Positions 37,446 through 46,296 are shown, counted from the first letter of the stretch. The stretch: 64,000 nucleotides of DNA from Asanoa sp040676615 (GCF_040676615.1 NZ_JBFAPI010000001.1:124001-188000); one strand, 5' to 3'. The notes: generated by a model from the letters alone, not told the origin. Program-made: numbers and translations.

Positions 37446-38237
37446 TCAGAAGCCGGGGAACACCCGGCGCAGCTCGTCGAGGGTCAGCGGGCCGTCGAGC
37501 TTGACCGGGGCCGCGGCGAACTCCGGCTTGAGCCGGCCGGTGACCAGCCGCAGCCAGGTCTCGGCAGGCAGGCGCAGGGTGCCGTCCGGGTCGGCCGGTG
37601 TCTCGGCCAGGGCGATCTCCGGGCCGAGGACCAGGCCGAACGACTCCGGGATGTCGGTCAGCTCGACCGCGAGCGTCGCGGTCTTGCCGTCGAGGTGCTC
37701 CGGCTTGGCGACCCAGGCGAACATGCCGGCCATCTGGCCGAGCAGCAGCGGCGCCGCGTCGGCCGCGACGGTGGCCGCCGGGTCGAACGCGACGGCGACG
37801 TCCCAGGCGTGCAGCGCGAACTCGGAGAGCCGCATCGTCGCGGACGCCACGACCGGGACCGGTGCCGGCATCCAGGCGTAGCTGATCCGCACCGACTCGC
37901 GCTCGGCGTCGCTGAGCGACTCGTAGCGCCGGACCAGGGCCTCGTTGGCCGTGACGACCCACGCGGCGCGCTCCTCGCGGGACGCGTTGTCCCACTTGGC
38001 CCAGACGCCCTTGTTGAACTCGCCGTCCGGTGCGGCGCCGCCGCTGATGCCGGCTTCCAGCGTGGCCAGGTTGATCTCGGCGCCGCTGCCGAGGTGGCTG
38101 AGCACCTGGGAGACGTCCCACTCGCTGGCGCCGGAGGGGCGGGCGAGGTCGGCGGGGGTGAACCGGGCGACGGCGGCCGTGAGGTCGTCGTGGCCGTTGC
38201 GCAGCACCGCGATGACGCGGTCAGCGGAGGATGCCAT
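37446..38237 (-). CDS. Maleylpyruvate isomerase N-terminal (TIGR03083) family protein
   Basis: 263 residues. The N-terminus VIAVLRNGHDDLTAAVARFT and SEWDVSQVLSHLGSGAEI are the DinB/MDMPI helices, with a His in the metal position, and FALHAWDVAVAF holds the second. Mycothiol-linked isomerase or transferase activity is inferred from the family only. It is the first gene of an operon with epoxide hydrolase, suggesting conjugation or removal of reactive epoxides. The start is ATG 38237. Confidence 0.8.
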   Translation of the reverse strand: MASSADRVIAVLRNGHDDLTAAVARFTPADLARPSGASEWDVSQVLSHLGSGAEINLATLEAGISGGAAPDGEFNKGVWAKWDNASREERAAWVVTANEALVRRYESLSDAERESVRISYAWMPAPVPVVASATMRLSEFALHAWDVAVAFDPAATVAADAAPLLLGQMAGMFAWVAKPEHLDGKTATLAVELTDIPESFGLVLGPEIALAETPADPDGTLRLPAETWLRLVTGRLKPEFAAAPVKLDGPLTLDELRRVFPGF

Positions 38238-38305
38238 GCGGATTGCTCCAAACACGAGGGGTGCGTTCGCGATCGAGACTATGTCGCCATCGCGGCGACC
38301 CGGAA

Positions 38306-38328
38306 ATGTCGGGGGCCGCCGATAGCGT
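38306..38328 (+). promoter_or_regulatory. Possible PafBC-like promoter of the VOC gene
   Basis: ATGTCGGGG (38306-38314), 8 bases, then TAGCGT (38323-38328): seven of nine positions match TTGTCRGTG and the spacing is exact. A short leader with a good ribosome site follows. One partial match could be chance. Confidence 0.35.
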
Positions 38329-38359
38329 CGGCATCGACACCGACGAAAGGGGTGGAGCG

Positions 38360-38758
38360 ATGCTCCGGGGGATCGCGACGATGAGCTACTGGACCGACGA
38401 CCTGGCCGCGGCCACGCGGTGGTACTCCGACCTGCTCGGCATCGAGCCCTATTTCCAGGTCCCGGGCGGTTACGCGGAGTTCCGGCTCGGTGACTACCAG
38501 CAGGAGCTGGGCCTGATCGACCGCGCGTTCGCTCCCGACGGCACGGCGACCAGGTCCGGCGGCGTCGTGGCCTACTGGCACGTCGACGACGTCGACGCGG
38601 CCCTCGACCGGCTGACCTCCCTCGGTGCGACGGTCCGCGAGCAGCCGCGCGACCGGGGTGAGGGCTTCATCACGGCCACGGTTACCGACCCGTTCGACAA
38701 CATCCTGGGGATCATGCACAACCCGCACTATCTCGACGTGCTGGGCGGCAGGAGCTAG
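38360..38758 (+). CDS. VOC-family (glyoxalase/dioxygenase superfamily) protein
   Basis: 132 residues, a paired beta-alpha-beta-beta-beta module: IATMSYWTDDLAAATRWYSD, YAEFRLGDYQQELGLID, then VAYWHVDDVDAALDRLTSLG and FITATVTDPFDNILGIMHNP. Metal-binding positions are not fully conserved, so the activity is open; glyoxalase-like or ligand-binding. A purine-rich AAAGGGGTGGAG sets ATG 38360. It overlaps the stop of the convergent glycosyltransferase gene by four bases. Confidence 0.85.
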   Translation: MLRGIATMSYWTDDLAAATRWYSDLLGIEPYFQVPGGYAEFRLGDYQQELGLIDRAFAPDGTATRSGGVVAYWHVDDVDAALDRLTSLGATVREQPRDRGEGFITATVTDPFDNILGIMHNPHYLDVLGGRS

Positions 38759-39852
38759 CCGAATGTGGCGAAGACCGTCGCGGCGATCTCCTCGGGCGCC
38801 GGCATCGCGGCGATCTCGGCCGACACCTCGGCGGCCGCGGCGCGCAGGCCGGCGTCGTCGACCAGGCGCTGCAGGGTCGGGGCGTCGATCTTCCTGGTGG
38901 CCACGGCCAGGCCGGCGCCGCGGGCGGCGACAAGCTGGCCGTTGTGCGTGCGGTCGCCCGGGCCGGGCGCCAGCAGTTGCGGCACGGCGGCCGCCAGCGC
39001 CGCGAAGATGGTGCCGGCGCCGCCGTGGTGCACGATCGCGCTCGCCATGCCCAGCGCCTCGGGTAACGGCGCCCATCCGATCGCCCGCACGTTCGGCGGC
39101 AGGGCCCGGCCGCTGAGCCGGTCGGCGGCCCGCAGCAGCACGAAATCGGCGTCCACGGCCGGTGCCAGCCGCACGATGCGGTCCAGCACCGCGGTCGACC
39201 CGGGTCCGGCGATCGTGCTGTGGCTGACCAAGATCCGGGGGCGTTTCCCCGGTTCCCGCAACGACGAGGGGAGGCTCAAGCCGCCGCCATACCCGACCGG
39301 CCGCATCGGCTGACCGCTTGCACCGGGCACGAGGCTGTCCGGGCTGATCCGCAGCACGGCGGCGCTGGCCGGCACGTCGACCCGCGGGCGCATCTTGGCG
39401 ATCGTGACGCCGAGCAGCAGCGCGTCGTCGAAGAGCGTGTTGCCGTGCAGCACGGCCGGCACGCCGTGCCGGGCCGCGGCGACCGCCCCGGCGGCGGCCA
39501 GCGGCTCGTGCACCACCACGTGCGGGCGCCAGCGGGCGATCAGTTCCGCGGTGGCCTCGACCAGTTGCTCGTTGACCGCGCCGAAGATGTGCCCGACCGC
39601 GTCGGTGCCGGCCTTGCCGACGATCTCCTTGGCCATCACCCGCGGGTGGCGCAGCATGGCGGCGATGGCGATGCGCCCGAAGTTGAACGGCCCGGCGACG
39701 TCTTCGACCGGGAAACCGGCCGGCGGCCGGGTCACGGCATCACCGCCGGATGCGACCATGACCTGATGCCCGGCCCCGCGCAGGGCCTCGGCCAACGGGA
39801 TCATCGGGTAGAGGTGGCCGATCAACGGGGCTGCGACGAACAGGATCCGCAC
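38755..39852 (-). CDS. Glycosyltransferase, GT1/MGT family
   Basis: 365 residues, GT-B fold. MRILFVAAPLIGHLYPMIPL starts the acceptor domain, and the donor-binding domain has RAIGWAPLPEALGMASAIVHHGGAGT, with the H-H-G-G-A-G-T of the natural-product glycosyltransferases, and APGPGDRTHNG. It would transfer a nucleotide sugar to a hydrophobic acceptor. No biosynthetic cluster surrounds it, so the acceptor is unknown; it may inactivate foreign macrolides or modify a lipid. Confidence 0.88.
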   Translation of the reverse strand: MRILFVAAPLIGHLYPMIPLAEALRGAGHQVMVASGGDAVTRPPAGFPVEDVAGPFNFGRIAIAAMLRHPRVMAKEIVGKAGTDAVGHIFGAVNEQLVEATAELIARWRPHVVVHEPLAAAGAVAAARHGVPAVLHGNTLFDDALLLGVTIAKMRPRVDVPASAAVLRISPDSLVPGASGQPMRPVGYGGGLSLPSSLREPGKRPRILVSHSTIAGPGSTAVLDRIVRLAPAVDADFVLLRAADRLSGRALPPNVRAIGWAPLPEALGMASAIVHHGGAGTIFAALAAAVPQLLAPGPGDRTHNGQLVAARGAGLAVATRKIDAPTLQRLVDDAGLRAAAAEVSAEIAAMPAPEEIAATVFATFG

Positions 39853-39960
39853 GGATGGTCCTCTTCTCGGGTCGGGCCGGCTCCTTCACATATTGCCCCC
39901 TGATCGCCAACGGGCCGGGGAACGGGTCGGTGAACAACCGGGTCGCCCCTGCCGCGCTGG

Positions 39961-39966
39961 TAGGTT
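39961..39966 (+). promoter_or_regulatory. -10 of a leaderless DHFR-like transcript
   Basis: TAGGTT ends 7 bases before ATG 39974. Confidence 0.45.
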
Positions 39967-39973
39967 CGAGCCC

Positions 39974-40531
39974 ATGGCCAGGGTGATCTTCGGAATGACG
40001 GTGTCGATCGACGGCTACGTGGCCGACGCCGACGGCAGCGCCGCCCCGCTCTATCCCGACCTGCCTGAACTGCGGCCCACCCATTACATGACCGAGATGA
40101 TCGACGAGACCGGCGCCGTGCTGATGGGCCGGCACACGTTCGCGATGGGCGATCCCGACGGTTACGCCGGCCGCTACGAGTTCCAGGTGCCCATCTTCGT
40201 CGTCACCCACGAGCCGCCGGAGGCGCGCCCGCGCGAGTCCGACCGGTTGACGTTCACGTTCGTCACCGACGGCATCGAGGCCGCGGTGCGCGCGGCCCGA
40301 GCGGCGGCCGGCGAGCGCGACGTCACCTGCGTCGGCGGCGTCGACCTGGGCCGCCAACTGCTCACCGCCGGCCTGGTCGACGAGTTGCGCCTCGACCTGA
40401 TGCCGGTGTTGCTGGGCGGCGGCCGGCGGCTCTTCGAGCCCGACACCGACCTGGCCGCCCTCGGGCTGCGCAAGAAGTCGGTGCTCGAGGTTGGCCCGCG
40501 CACGTCGCTGCGGTTCACGGTGACCCGATGA
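39974..40531 (+). CDS. Dihydrofolate reductase-like (RibD C-terminal fold) protein
   Basis: 185 residues. MARVIFGMTVSIDGYVADAD is the start of the RibD_C/DHFR-like fold, with GAVLMGRHTFAMG, IFVVTHEPPEA and VTCVGGVDLGRQLLTAGLVD as the NADPH region. DHFR-like members are common in actinobacteria; most are of unknown substrate and are not true folate enzymes. It overlaps the following phosphatase by four bases (ATGA). Confidence 0.85.
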   Translation: MARVIFGMTVSIDGYVADADGSAAPLYPDLPELRPTHYMTEMIDETGAVLMGRHTFAMGDPDGYAGRYEFQVPIFVVTHEPPEARPRESDRLTFTFVTDGIEAAVRAARAAAGERDVTCVGGVDLGRQLLTAGLVDELRLDLMPVLLGGGRRLFEPDTDLAALGLRKKSVLEVGPRTSLRFTVTR

Positions 40532-41256
40532 GGCACCTGCCCTTCGAGCGGCTGCACAACTTCCGCGACGTCGGCGGCTATTCCACATCGGATGGCTCGA
40601 CTGTCCAATGGCGGCGGCTCTACCGTTCCGACGGCCTGGGCAAGCTGGCCGGCGCCGACTGGGTCGCGTTCCAGGCGCTGGGCGTCAGAACGGTGATCGA
40701 CCTGCGCAACCCGGAGGAGATCGCCCGGCGCGGCCGGGTGCCCGACCATCCGGGGCTGGCTTACCACAACCTGTCCATCGAGCACCGCCCCTTCAAGCAG
40801 GCGACGCTCGCCCCCGATGTGGAGCCGGTGCGGTTCCTGGCCGACCGCAACGCCGAGGTGCTGGTCGACGGGGCGGCCGAAATCGCTCAGGCCCTGGCGG
40901 TGATCGCTCTCGCCGAGAACACCCCTGTGGTGATCCACTGTGCCGCGGGCAAGGACCGCACCGGCCTGCTCGCCGCCCTGGTGCTGTCGCTGGTCGGCGT
41001 CGGCGACGAGGACATCGTGGCCGACTACGCCCTGACCGGACTCGCGGCGGAGAAGTTCGTCGCCGACTGGCACGCCAACCCGGCCAACCCGCGGATCACC
41101 TGGCCCGCCTACGGCCACGCCCCGGCGGAGGCGATGCGCCTGACCCTCAAGGAGTTGGCCGCGACACACGGTTCGGTGCACGACTACGCCCGCGACCGGC
41201 TCGGTGTCGACGACGCGCTGCTGGTCGCGCTGAGGGCCACCCTGCTCGACCCGTAG
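40528..41256 (+). CDS. Protein-tyrosine phosphatase (Y_phosphatase3 type)
   Basis: 242 residues. NFRDVGGY, TVIDLRNPEEI and the C-x5-R loop HCAAGKDRTG define the family, the same as the gene at 21942 but only distantly similar. Its targets may be phosphotyrosine or phosphoinositide-like lipids. It is coupled to the DHFR-like gene upstream and is followed by an RpiB-like gene whose own -10 box overlaps its stop. Confidence 0.88.
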   Translation: MRHLPFERLHNFRDVGGYSTSDGSTVQWRRLYRSDGLGKLAGADWVAFQALGVRTVIDLRNPEEIARRGRVPDHPGLAYHNLSIEHRPFKQATLAPDVEPVRFLADRNAEVLVDGAAEIAQALAVIALAENTPVVIHCAAGKDRTGLLAALVLSLVGVGDEDIVADYALTGLAAEKFVADWHANPANPRITWPAYGHAPAEAMRLTLKELAATHGSVHDYARDRLGVDDALLVALRATLLDP

Positions 41257-41259
41257 GGT
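41254..41259 (+). promoter_or_regulatory. -10 of a leaderless RpiB-like transcript, overlapping the upstream stop
   Basis: TAGGGT overlaps the TAG stop of the phosphatase and ends 7 bases before ATG 41267. Confidence 0.45.
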
Positions 41260-41266
41260 GGGCGGT

Positions 41267-41689
41267 ATGCGGGTGGCGTACGGAGCCGATGACGCGAACG
41301 AGACCACACGGGCGGTGCGGCAGGCCCTGGCCGACCGGTCGATCGAGGTCGTCGACGTGACCGCCGACCGGGCCTGGCCCGACATCGGTGCCGCGGTGGG
41401 CCGCGCGGTGATCGGCGGCGACGCCGACCTGGGCGTGGTCCTCTGCTGGACCGGCACCGGCACGGCGATCGCCGCCAACAAGGTGCCCGGCGTCCGCGCC
41501 GCGCTGGCCTGGGACCCGTGGATCGCGGCCGGCGCCCGCAGGTGGAACGACGCCAACGTGCTGGCGATGAGCCTCAAACGCCTGGCCCCCGACGTGGCGG
41601 TAGAGGTGCTGACCGCCTTCCTCGACACCACCGGGCCCGACCCCGACGAGGCCGCGAACATCGCCCGCCTAGGCGCCCTCGATGCCTGA
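41267..41689 (+). CDS. RpiB/LacAB-family sugar-phosphate isomerase-like protein
   Basis: 140 residues. MRVAYGADDANETTRAVRQA, GRAVIGGDADLGVVLCWTGTGTAIAANKVPGVRAAL and RWNDANVLAMSLKRLAPDVA match the RpiB fold, with the active-site Cys in LCWTGTG (usually C-G-T-G-x-G). RpiB interconverts ribose-5-P and ribulose-5-P; related LacAB and allose-P enzymes act on six-carbon sugars. The altered loop leaves the sugar open. Its start is set by a TAGGGT -10. Confidence 0.87.
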   Translation: MRVAYGADDANETTRAVRQALADRSIEVVDVTADRAWPDIGAAVGRAVIGGDADLGVVLCWTGTGTAIAANKVPGVRAALAWDPWIAAGARRWNDANVLAMSLKRLAPDVAVEVLTAFLDTTGPDPDEAANIARLGALDA

Positions 41690-42113
41690 ACTCCGCCGCG
41701 CCACACCGGGCGACCTGGCCGCGATCCTGGCCGACCTCCCGGCCTACTGGGGCGACCGCGACGTGCGCCACCTGCACCACCCGATGTTCGTGCGCGAGTT
41801 CGGCGACACCGCCTTCGTGGCCGGCACCGTCGACGGCTACCTGTTCGGCTTCGTGGCCCCGGCCCACATCGGCTACATCCACGCGGTGGCCGTCCACGAA
41901 CGCCGCCGCGGCACCGGCCTGGGCCGCCAGCTTCACACGGCGTTCGCCGCGGCCGCCCGCGCCCGCGGCGCCACCCGCCTGAAGGCGATCACCGGACCCG
42001 CCAACACGGAATCGATCCGCTTCCACGAACGCCTCGGCTTCACCGCCTGCCTGACTCCCGACTACAGCGGCCCCGGCGACGACCGGATCGTGCTGATCCG
42101 CGACCTGCCCTGA
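41682..42113 (+). CDS. GNAT-family N-acetyltransferase
   Basis: 143 residues, coupled to the RpiB-like gene by an 8-base overlap. GYIHAVAVHERRRGTGLGRQL is the acetyl-CoA loop (R-R-x-T-G-L-G), and TRLKAITGPANTESIRFHERLGF the usual acceptor side. The substrate is unknown. The Tyr and His residues before the loop could be catalytic. Confidence 0.85.
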   Translation: MPELRRATPGDLAAILADLPAYWGDRDVRHLHHPMFVREFGDTAFVAGTVDGYLFGFVAPAHIGYIHAVAVHERRRGTGLGRQLHTAFAAAARARGATRLKAITGPANTESIRFHERLGFTACLTPDYSGPGDDRIVLIRDLP

Positions 42114-42179
42114 GACGTCGCCCCTTCGCGTGAGCGTCATTCGCCGTGATGGGTGATATAGACGGGTTCTCCTGGGTCC

Positions 42180-42185
42180 TATGCT
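42180..42185 (+). promoter_or_regulatory. -10 of a leaderless M50 transcript
   Basis: TATGCT ends 6 bases before ATG 42192. Confidence 0.45.
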
Positions 42186-42191
42186 CCCCAG

Positions 42192-42860
42192 ATGGATCAA
42201 CCATCGACTACCTTCGTTGTGCTGACGTTTTTCCTCGGCCTGCTGTGCTCGGTCTTCTGGCCGGCTACGAAACACTTGATCACCATGGCCCACGAGGGTT
42301 CGCACGCGATCGCCGGGTCGGTGACCGGTGGCAAGGTCGTGTCCGTGGCGATGCGGCCCGACGGCAGCGGGGTCACGACAACCACGGGTGAGGGGCCGTT
42401 TCTCACGGCCCTCTCCGGTTACGTCGGCCCGTCCGTCTTCGGCATCGTGAGCGCGACGGCGCTGGCGAACGGCATGGACCCGAACGTCGTCATCTGGGTG
42501 ACGGTCGTGCTCATGGCGGTCATCTTCCTGCGGGTCAGGAACCTCTTCGGCTGGCTCTTCATCCTCGCCGCGGGCACCTTGTTCGTCATGGTCGCCGTCA
42601 ACGGCTCACCGACCGCGCGCCAGGTGTTCGTCTACACCTGGACCTGGTTCCTGCTGCTCGGCGGTTTCGTCCACACCGTGGAGACCAACCTGAAGAGTGT
42701 CGGTTGGTCCGGCGACGCCAGCGCGTTGCGCAAGCTCACGAAGCTGCCGCGCGGCTTCTGGGGCGGCCTGTGGTGGCTCGCGACCATAGCCGCACTGCTC
42801 TACGGTGGCGGCCTCCTGATCGGCGTGATCGATCCCCCGATCGGTTCGCATCTCCGCTAG
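42192..42860 (+). CDS. M50B-type membrane metalloprotease-like protein
   Basis: 222 residues with five or six transmembrane helices. The zinc motif is AHEGSHAIAG (H-E-x-x-H) in the second helix. The NPDG-type third ligand of site-2 proteases is not evident, so membership in the M50B group is based on the HEGSH-containing helix and length. Such proteins may release factors by intramembrane proteolysis. Its bases are less GC-biased than the neighbours (more A/T in membrane segments). It is convergent with enzyme I, 16 bases apart. Confidence 0.8.
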   Translation: MDQPSTTFVVLTFFLGLLCSVFWPATKHLITMAHEGSHAIAGSVTGGKVVSVAMRPDGSGVTTTTGEGPFLTALSGYVGPSVFGIVSATALANGMDPNVVIWVTVVLMAVIFLRVRNLFGWLFILAAGTLFVMVAVNGSPTARQVFVYTWTWFLLLGGFVHTVETNLKSVGWSGDASALRKLTKLPRGFWGGLWWLATIAALLYGGGLLIGVIDPPIGSHLR

Positions 42861-42876
42861 ACGCCGGGCGGACGGG

Positions 42877-44532
42877 TCAGGTGACCGCCGCTCGGGCCGT
42901 AAGCGGGTCTTCGGCGGCGAGCACCGCGGTGGCCAGGCGCTCGCATTCCGCCCGGGTGTGTGCGGCCAGCGCGTCGCGGACGGCCGGAATCGCGCGAGCC
43001 GGCATCGAGAGGCTGCTGATGCCCAGACCCGCGAAGACCGGCGCCAACCCCGGATCGGCCGCCGCCTCGCCGCAGATGCCGACCGGTTTGCCGGCCGCGC
43101 GGCCCGCTCGGGCGCAGGCGGCCACCAGATCGAGCAGCGCGGGCTGCCAGGGATCCAGCAACTCGGCCAGCTCACCGCACATCCGGTCGGCGGCGAACGC
43201 GTACTGGCTCAGGTCGTTGGTGCCGATGCTGACGAAGTCGACCTCCCGCAGCAACGCCCGGATGCGCAGCGCCGCCGCGGGGACCTCGACCATCACCCCG
43301 GCCGACGCGAGACCGGCGGCGCGGGCGCGCGTGACGAAGTCGCGGGCCTCGGCCGGGGTCGCGATCATCGGTGCCATCACCCACGCGGTCGCGCCCGTGC
43401 GCGCCGCGGCCGCGGCGATCGCGGCCAACTGCCCGTCGAGCAGGCCCGGGTCGCGGCGGGCCAGGCGGACGCCGCGGACGCCCAGGGCCGGGTTGGGCTC
43501 GCCGGACTGGTCGAGGAAGGGCAGTGGCTTGTCGGCGCCGGCGTCCAGGGTGCGGACCACGACCTTGCGGCCGCCGAGCGCGGCGAAGACCGCCGAATAG
43601 GCCTCGACCTGCTCGTCGTGGCCGGGCGCCTGGTCGCGGTCGAGGTAGAGCAACTCGGTGCGGAACAGGCCGACGCCCTCGGCGCCGGTGACCAGGTCGG
43701 CGGCCGAGCCGACGTTGGCGAGCAACTCAACGGCCCAGCCGTCGGCCGTGCGGCCGGGGCCGGTCGAGGCGGCCGCCCGGGCCCGACGCTCCCGCTCGCG
43801 CCGGCGGGTGTCCTCGACCGTGGCCTCGTCGACACCGACCCGCACCGCGCCGGCGGTGCCGTCGACGGCGACGAGCGTACCGTCGCGAAGGGTTGTCGCC
43901 CCCGCACATCGGACGACCGCCGGGATGCCCAGGGAGCGGGCCAGGATCGCGGTGTGGCTGGTCGGGCCGCCGGCCTCGGTCACCAGCGCGAGCACCTGCT
44001 CGGGGTCGAGGCCCGCCGTGTCGGCGGGGGCCAGGTCGGTCGCGACCAGCACGAACGGGTGACCGGGCGACGGGATGCCGGGCATCGGCGCGCCGCTGGA
44101 GACGGCCACGGCGCGGTCGCGGAGGTCGTCGAGGTCGGCCACCCGCTCGGCCAGGTAGCCACCGGCCTCCAGGAACGCCTGCCGGTGCACGGCGAACGCG
44201 GCGTCGATCGCGTGCGGTGCGTCGGAGCCGGCCCGGATCGCGTCGGCCACCGCCTCGTCGAGCACCGGGTCCTCGGCCATCATCACCTGGGCGCGGAGGA
44301 TCTCGGCGGCGGTGGCGTCCGGCGTCGCGTCGGCCCGCCGGGCCAACTCGGCACCCACGACCCGCAGCGCCGACGCGGCCGCCGCCAACTCGGCGTCGAC
44401 GTCGGAGCCGGCGCGGGGCTCCGGCACCCGCGGCGCGGCGCCGGCCCGGCACACCGGCCCGGCCGCGAAACCCGGTGACACGCCGATACCGTGCAGCGGC
44501 TGGGCGGTCGGGCCGTGCGGCGGCTCAGTCAT
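42877..44532 (-). CDS. ptsI: PTS enzyme I (phosphoenolpyruvate-protein phosphotransferase)
   Basis: 551 residues. Enzyme I takes phosphate from PEP to its His in TEAGGPTSHTAILARSLGIP and passes it to HPr. The PEP-binding barrel has TLDAGADKPLPFLDQSGEPN, MVEVPAAALRI, IGTNDLSQY and the catalytic Cys in VGICGEAAAD. It is the last gene of the polyol operon and overlaps the HPr gene by 8 bases, so a full PTS energy chain is encoded here. Confidence 0.94.
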   Translation of the reverse strand: MTEPPHGPTAQPLHGIGVSPGFAAGPVCRAGAAPRVPEPRAGSDVDAELAAAASALRVVGAELARRADATPDATAAEILRAQVMMAEDPVLDEAVADAIRAGSDAPHAIDAAFAVHRQAFLEAGGYLAERVADLDDLRDRAVAVSSGAPMPGIPSPGHPFVLVATDLAPADTAGLDPEQVLALVTEAGGPTSHTAILARSLGIPAVVRCAGATTLRDGTLVAVDGTAGAVRVGVDEATVEDTRRRERERRARAAASTGPGRTADGWAVELLANVGSAADLVTGAEGVGLFRTELLYLDRDQAPGHDEQVEAYSAVFAALGGRKVVVRTLDAGADKPLPFLDQSGEPNPALGVRGVRLARRDPGLLDGQLAAIAAAAARTGATAWVMAPMIATPAEARDFVTRARAAGLASAGVMVEVPAAALRIRALLREVDFVSIGTNDLSQYAFAADRMCGELAELLDPWQPALLDLVAACARAGRAAGKPVGICGEAAADPGLAPVFAGLGISSLSMPARAIPAVRDALAAHTRAECERLATAVLAAEDPLTARAAVT

Positions 44533-44800
44533 CGGCGGCGTCGAGGTCGCGGGCCAGCAGGGTGGCCAGGTCGTCGAGGACCGTGTCGGCGTCGACGCCG
44601 TCGGCGGTGATCGTCACCTCGGTGCCGCACTTGGCACCGAGGGAGAGGACCGACAGCATGCTGTTGGCGGGTACCGGCTTGCGACCCTCGACATTGATCT
44701 TCACGGGCAGCGGTGCGGCGCTGGCGGCGGCGACGAACAGGGCCGCCGGCCGGGCGTGCAGGCCGCTGCTCGAGCCGACGGTCACGGTGCGGGACGGCAT
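44525..44800 (-). CDS. ptsH: PTS phosphocarrier protein HPr
   Basis: 91 residues. The phosphorylated His15 lies in SSGLHARPAALFV, and NSMLSVLSLGAKCG corresponds to the regulatory-serine helix. ATG 44800 has AAGGGGG 7 bases upstream; a TTG two codons earlier is less well placed. It is coupled to ptsI by overlap. Being in the operon suggests a dedicated HPr for this sugar system, or the only one in the cell. Confidence 0.92.
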   Translation of the reverse strand: MPSRTVTVGSSSGLHARPAALFVAAASAAPLPVKINVEGRKPVPANSMLSVLSLGAKCGTEVTITADGVDADTVLDDLATLLARDLDAADD

Positions 44801-44812
44801 GGTCAACCCCCT

Positions 44813-45847
44813 TCAGGGCTCGATGGTGACCTTGATCGCGGCGCCGCGCGCGACGATGTCGAACGCGTCCAGCGCCGCCGTCACGGGCAGCCGGTGGGTG
44901 ATCAGGTCGGCGACCGGCACCGCGCCCGAGGCGATCAGGTCGAGTGCCTGCTTGTTGTGCGCCGGGCTGGAGCCGTTGGCGCCGACGACGGTCAGCTCCT
45001 GGTAGTGCACGACGTTGCTGTCCACCCGGATCACCGGGTCGTCCTTGGGCAGGCCGCCGAAGAAGCTGATCCGGGCCTGCCGCGCGCACAGGGCGAACGC
45101 CTGCTCCTGCGCGGCCTTCGACGCCGCGGCCGTGATCACCACGTCGGCGCCCCGGCCGTCGGTCAGCTTGCGGATCTCGTCGACCACGTCGACGTCGGCG
45201 CCGCGGATCGCGGCGTCGGGCCGGACGCGGTCGGCCGACAAGGCGAGCCGCTCCGGGTTGAGGTCGACGAGGAAGACCCGCCGCGCGCCCCGGGCCCGGG
45301 CCAGCCGCACGTGCAGGCAGCCGATCGGGCCGGCGCCCATCACCACGACGTCGTCACCCTCGCCGACCCGGGCCAGGTTCTGCCCGTTGAGCACACAGGC
45401 GAGGGGTTCGACGACGGACGCTTCGGCGTACCCGATGCCGTCGGGGATCTTGTTGAGGCCGTCGACGGCGAGGACCTTCGCGGGTACGAGCATCAGTTCG
45501 GCGAAACCGCCGTCGTAGTGGTAGCCCATCGACTCCTGGTTGGGACAGACCGTCATCCGGCCGCGCCGGCATTCCGTGCACTGTCCACAAGGGATCGCGG
45601 CGATCACCTGGACCCGGTCGCCCGGGCGCCAGCCGGTGTCGCCGCCGTCGACGACCTCGCCGGCGATCTCGTGGCCCATCACCCGCGGCGGCCGGATGTG
45701 GTGGTGCCCGAACCGGAAGATCTTCACGTCGGTGCCGCAGGTGGAGCAGTTGTGCACCCGGATCAACACGTCGCCGCCGGTGCGGTTGGGTTCGGGCGCG
45801 TCCTCGACGCGGACGTCGCCGGGCGCGTGGAAGCGCACGACCTTCAT
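44813..45847 (-). CDS. Zinc-dependent polyol-type dehydrogenase (MDR superfamily)
   Basis: 344 residues. Catalytic zinc ligands are in NCSTCGTDVK and VMGHEIAGEV; structural zinc is held by CGQCTECRRGRMTVC; the NAD motif is VVVMGAGPIGCLHVRLA, followed by VDLNPERL. The closest named groups are sorbitol/threonine-type dehydrogenases. Within a PTS polyol operon it probably oxidises the phosphorylated polyol, taking the place of the classical MtlD. The site of oxidation, and therefore the product, cannot be read. Its start overlaps the IIA stop by four bases. Confidence 0.9.
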   Translation of the reverse strand: MKVVRFHAPGDVRVEDAPEPNRTGGDVLIRVHNCSTCGTDVKIFRFGHHHIRPPRVMGHEIAGEVVDGGDTGWRPGDRVQVIAAIPCGQCTECRRGRMTVCPNQESMGYHYDGGFAELMLVPAKVLAVDGLNKIPDGIGYAEASVVEPLACVLNGQNLARVGEGDDVVVMGAGPIGCLHVRLARARGARRVFLVDLNPERLALSADRVRPDAAIRGADVDVVDEIRKLTDGRGADVVITAAASKAAQEQAFALCARQARISFFGGLPKDDPVIRVDSNVVHYQELTVVGANGSSPAHNKQALDLIASGAVPVADLITHRLPVTAALDAFDIVARGAAIKVTIEP

Positions 45848-46296
45848 GCGGTCTCCTCGATCGGGGTCAACAGGTCGTACACCGTGGCGCTGTCCGTGGC
45901 CGCGCGCAGCGCTGCGGCCCGGTCGGGGTCGAGCAGGATCTGGGCCAGCTCGCCGAGCACCTCGACGTGCCCGTCCCCGCAGGCCGCGATGGCGACGCAG
46001 ACGGCGACCGGCTGGCCGCCCCAGTCGACGCCGTCCGGGAAGCGCACCACGGCCAGCGCGTCGCGCAGCACGGTCTCCTTGCCGGCGAGGGTGCCGTGCG
46101 GGATCGCGACACCTTCGCCGACGTACGTGGAGATCGACCGCTCGCGGGCCAGCATCGCCTCGACGTAGGCCGGTGCGACCGCGCCCACCTCGACCAGCAC
46201 CTCGCCGCAGCGGCGGATCGCGGCGTCGCGGTCCGCCGCCGCCTCGCTGAGCCGGATGGCCCGCGGGTCGAGCAGTGCGCCGAGCCCCTCAGCCAT
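45844..46296 (-). CDS. PTS mannitol/fructose-type IIA protein
   Basis: 150 residues. The phosphorylated His67 is in GEGVAIPHGTLAGKE, the mannitol/fructose IIA signature, and residues around VVRFPDGVDWGGQPV complete the domain. It takes phosphate from HPr-His and passes it to IIB. ATG 46296 is inside the IIB reading end (8-base overlap), so the order IIB-IIA-dehydrogenase is tightly coupled. Confidence 0.92.
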   Translation of the reverse strand: MAEGLGALLDPRAIRLSEAAADRDAAIRRCGEVLVEVGAVAPAYVEAMLARERSISTYVGEGVAIPHGTLAGKETVLRDALAVVRFPDGVDWGGQPVAVCVAIAACGDGHVEVLGELAQILLDPDRAAALRAATDSATVYDLLTPIEETA

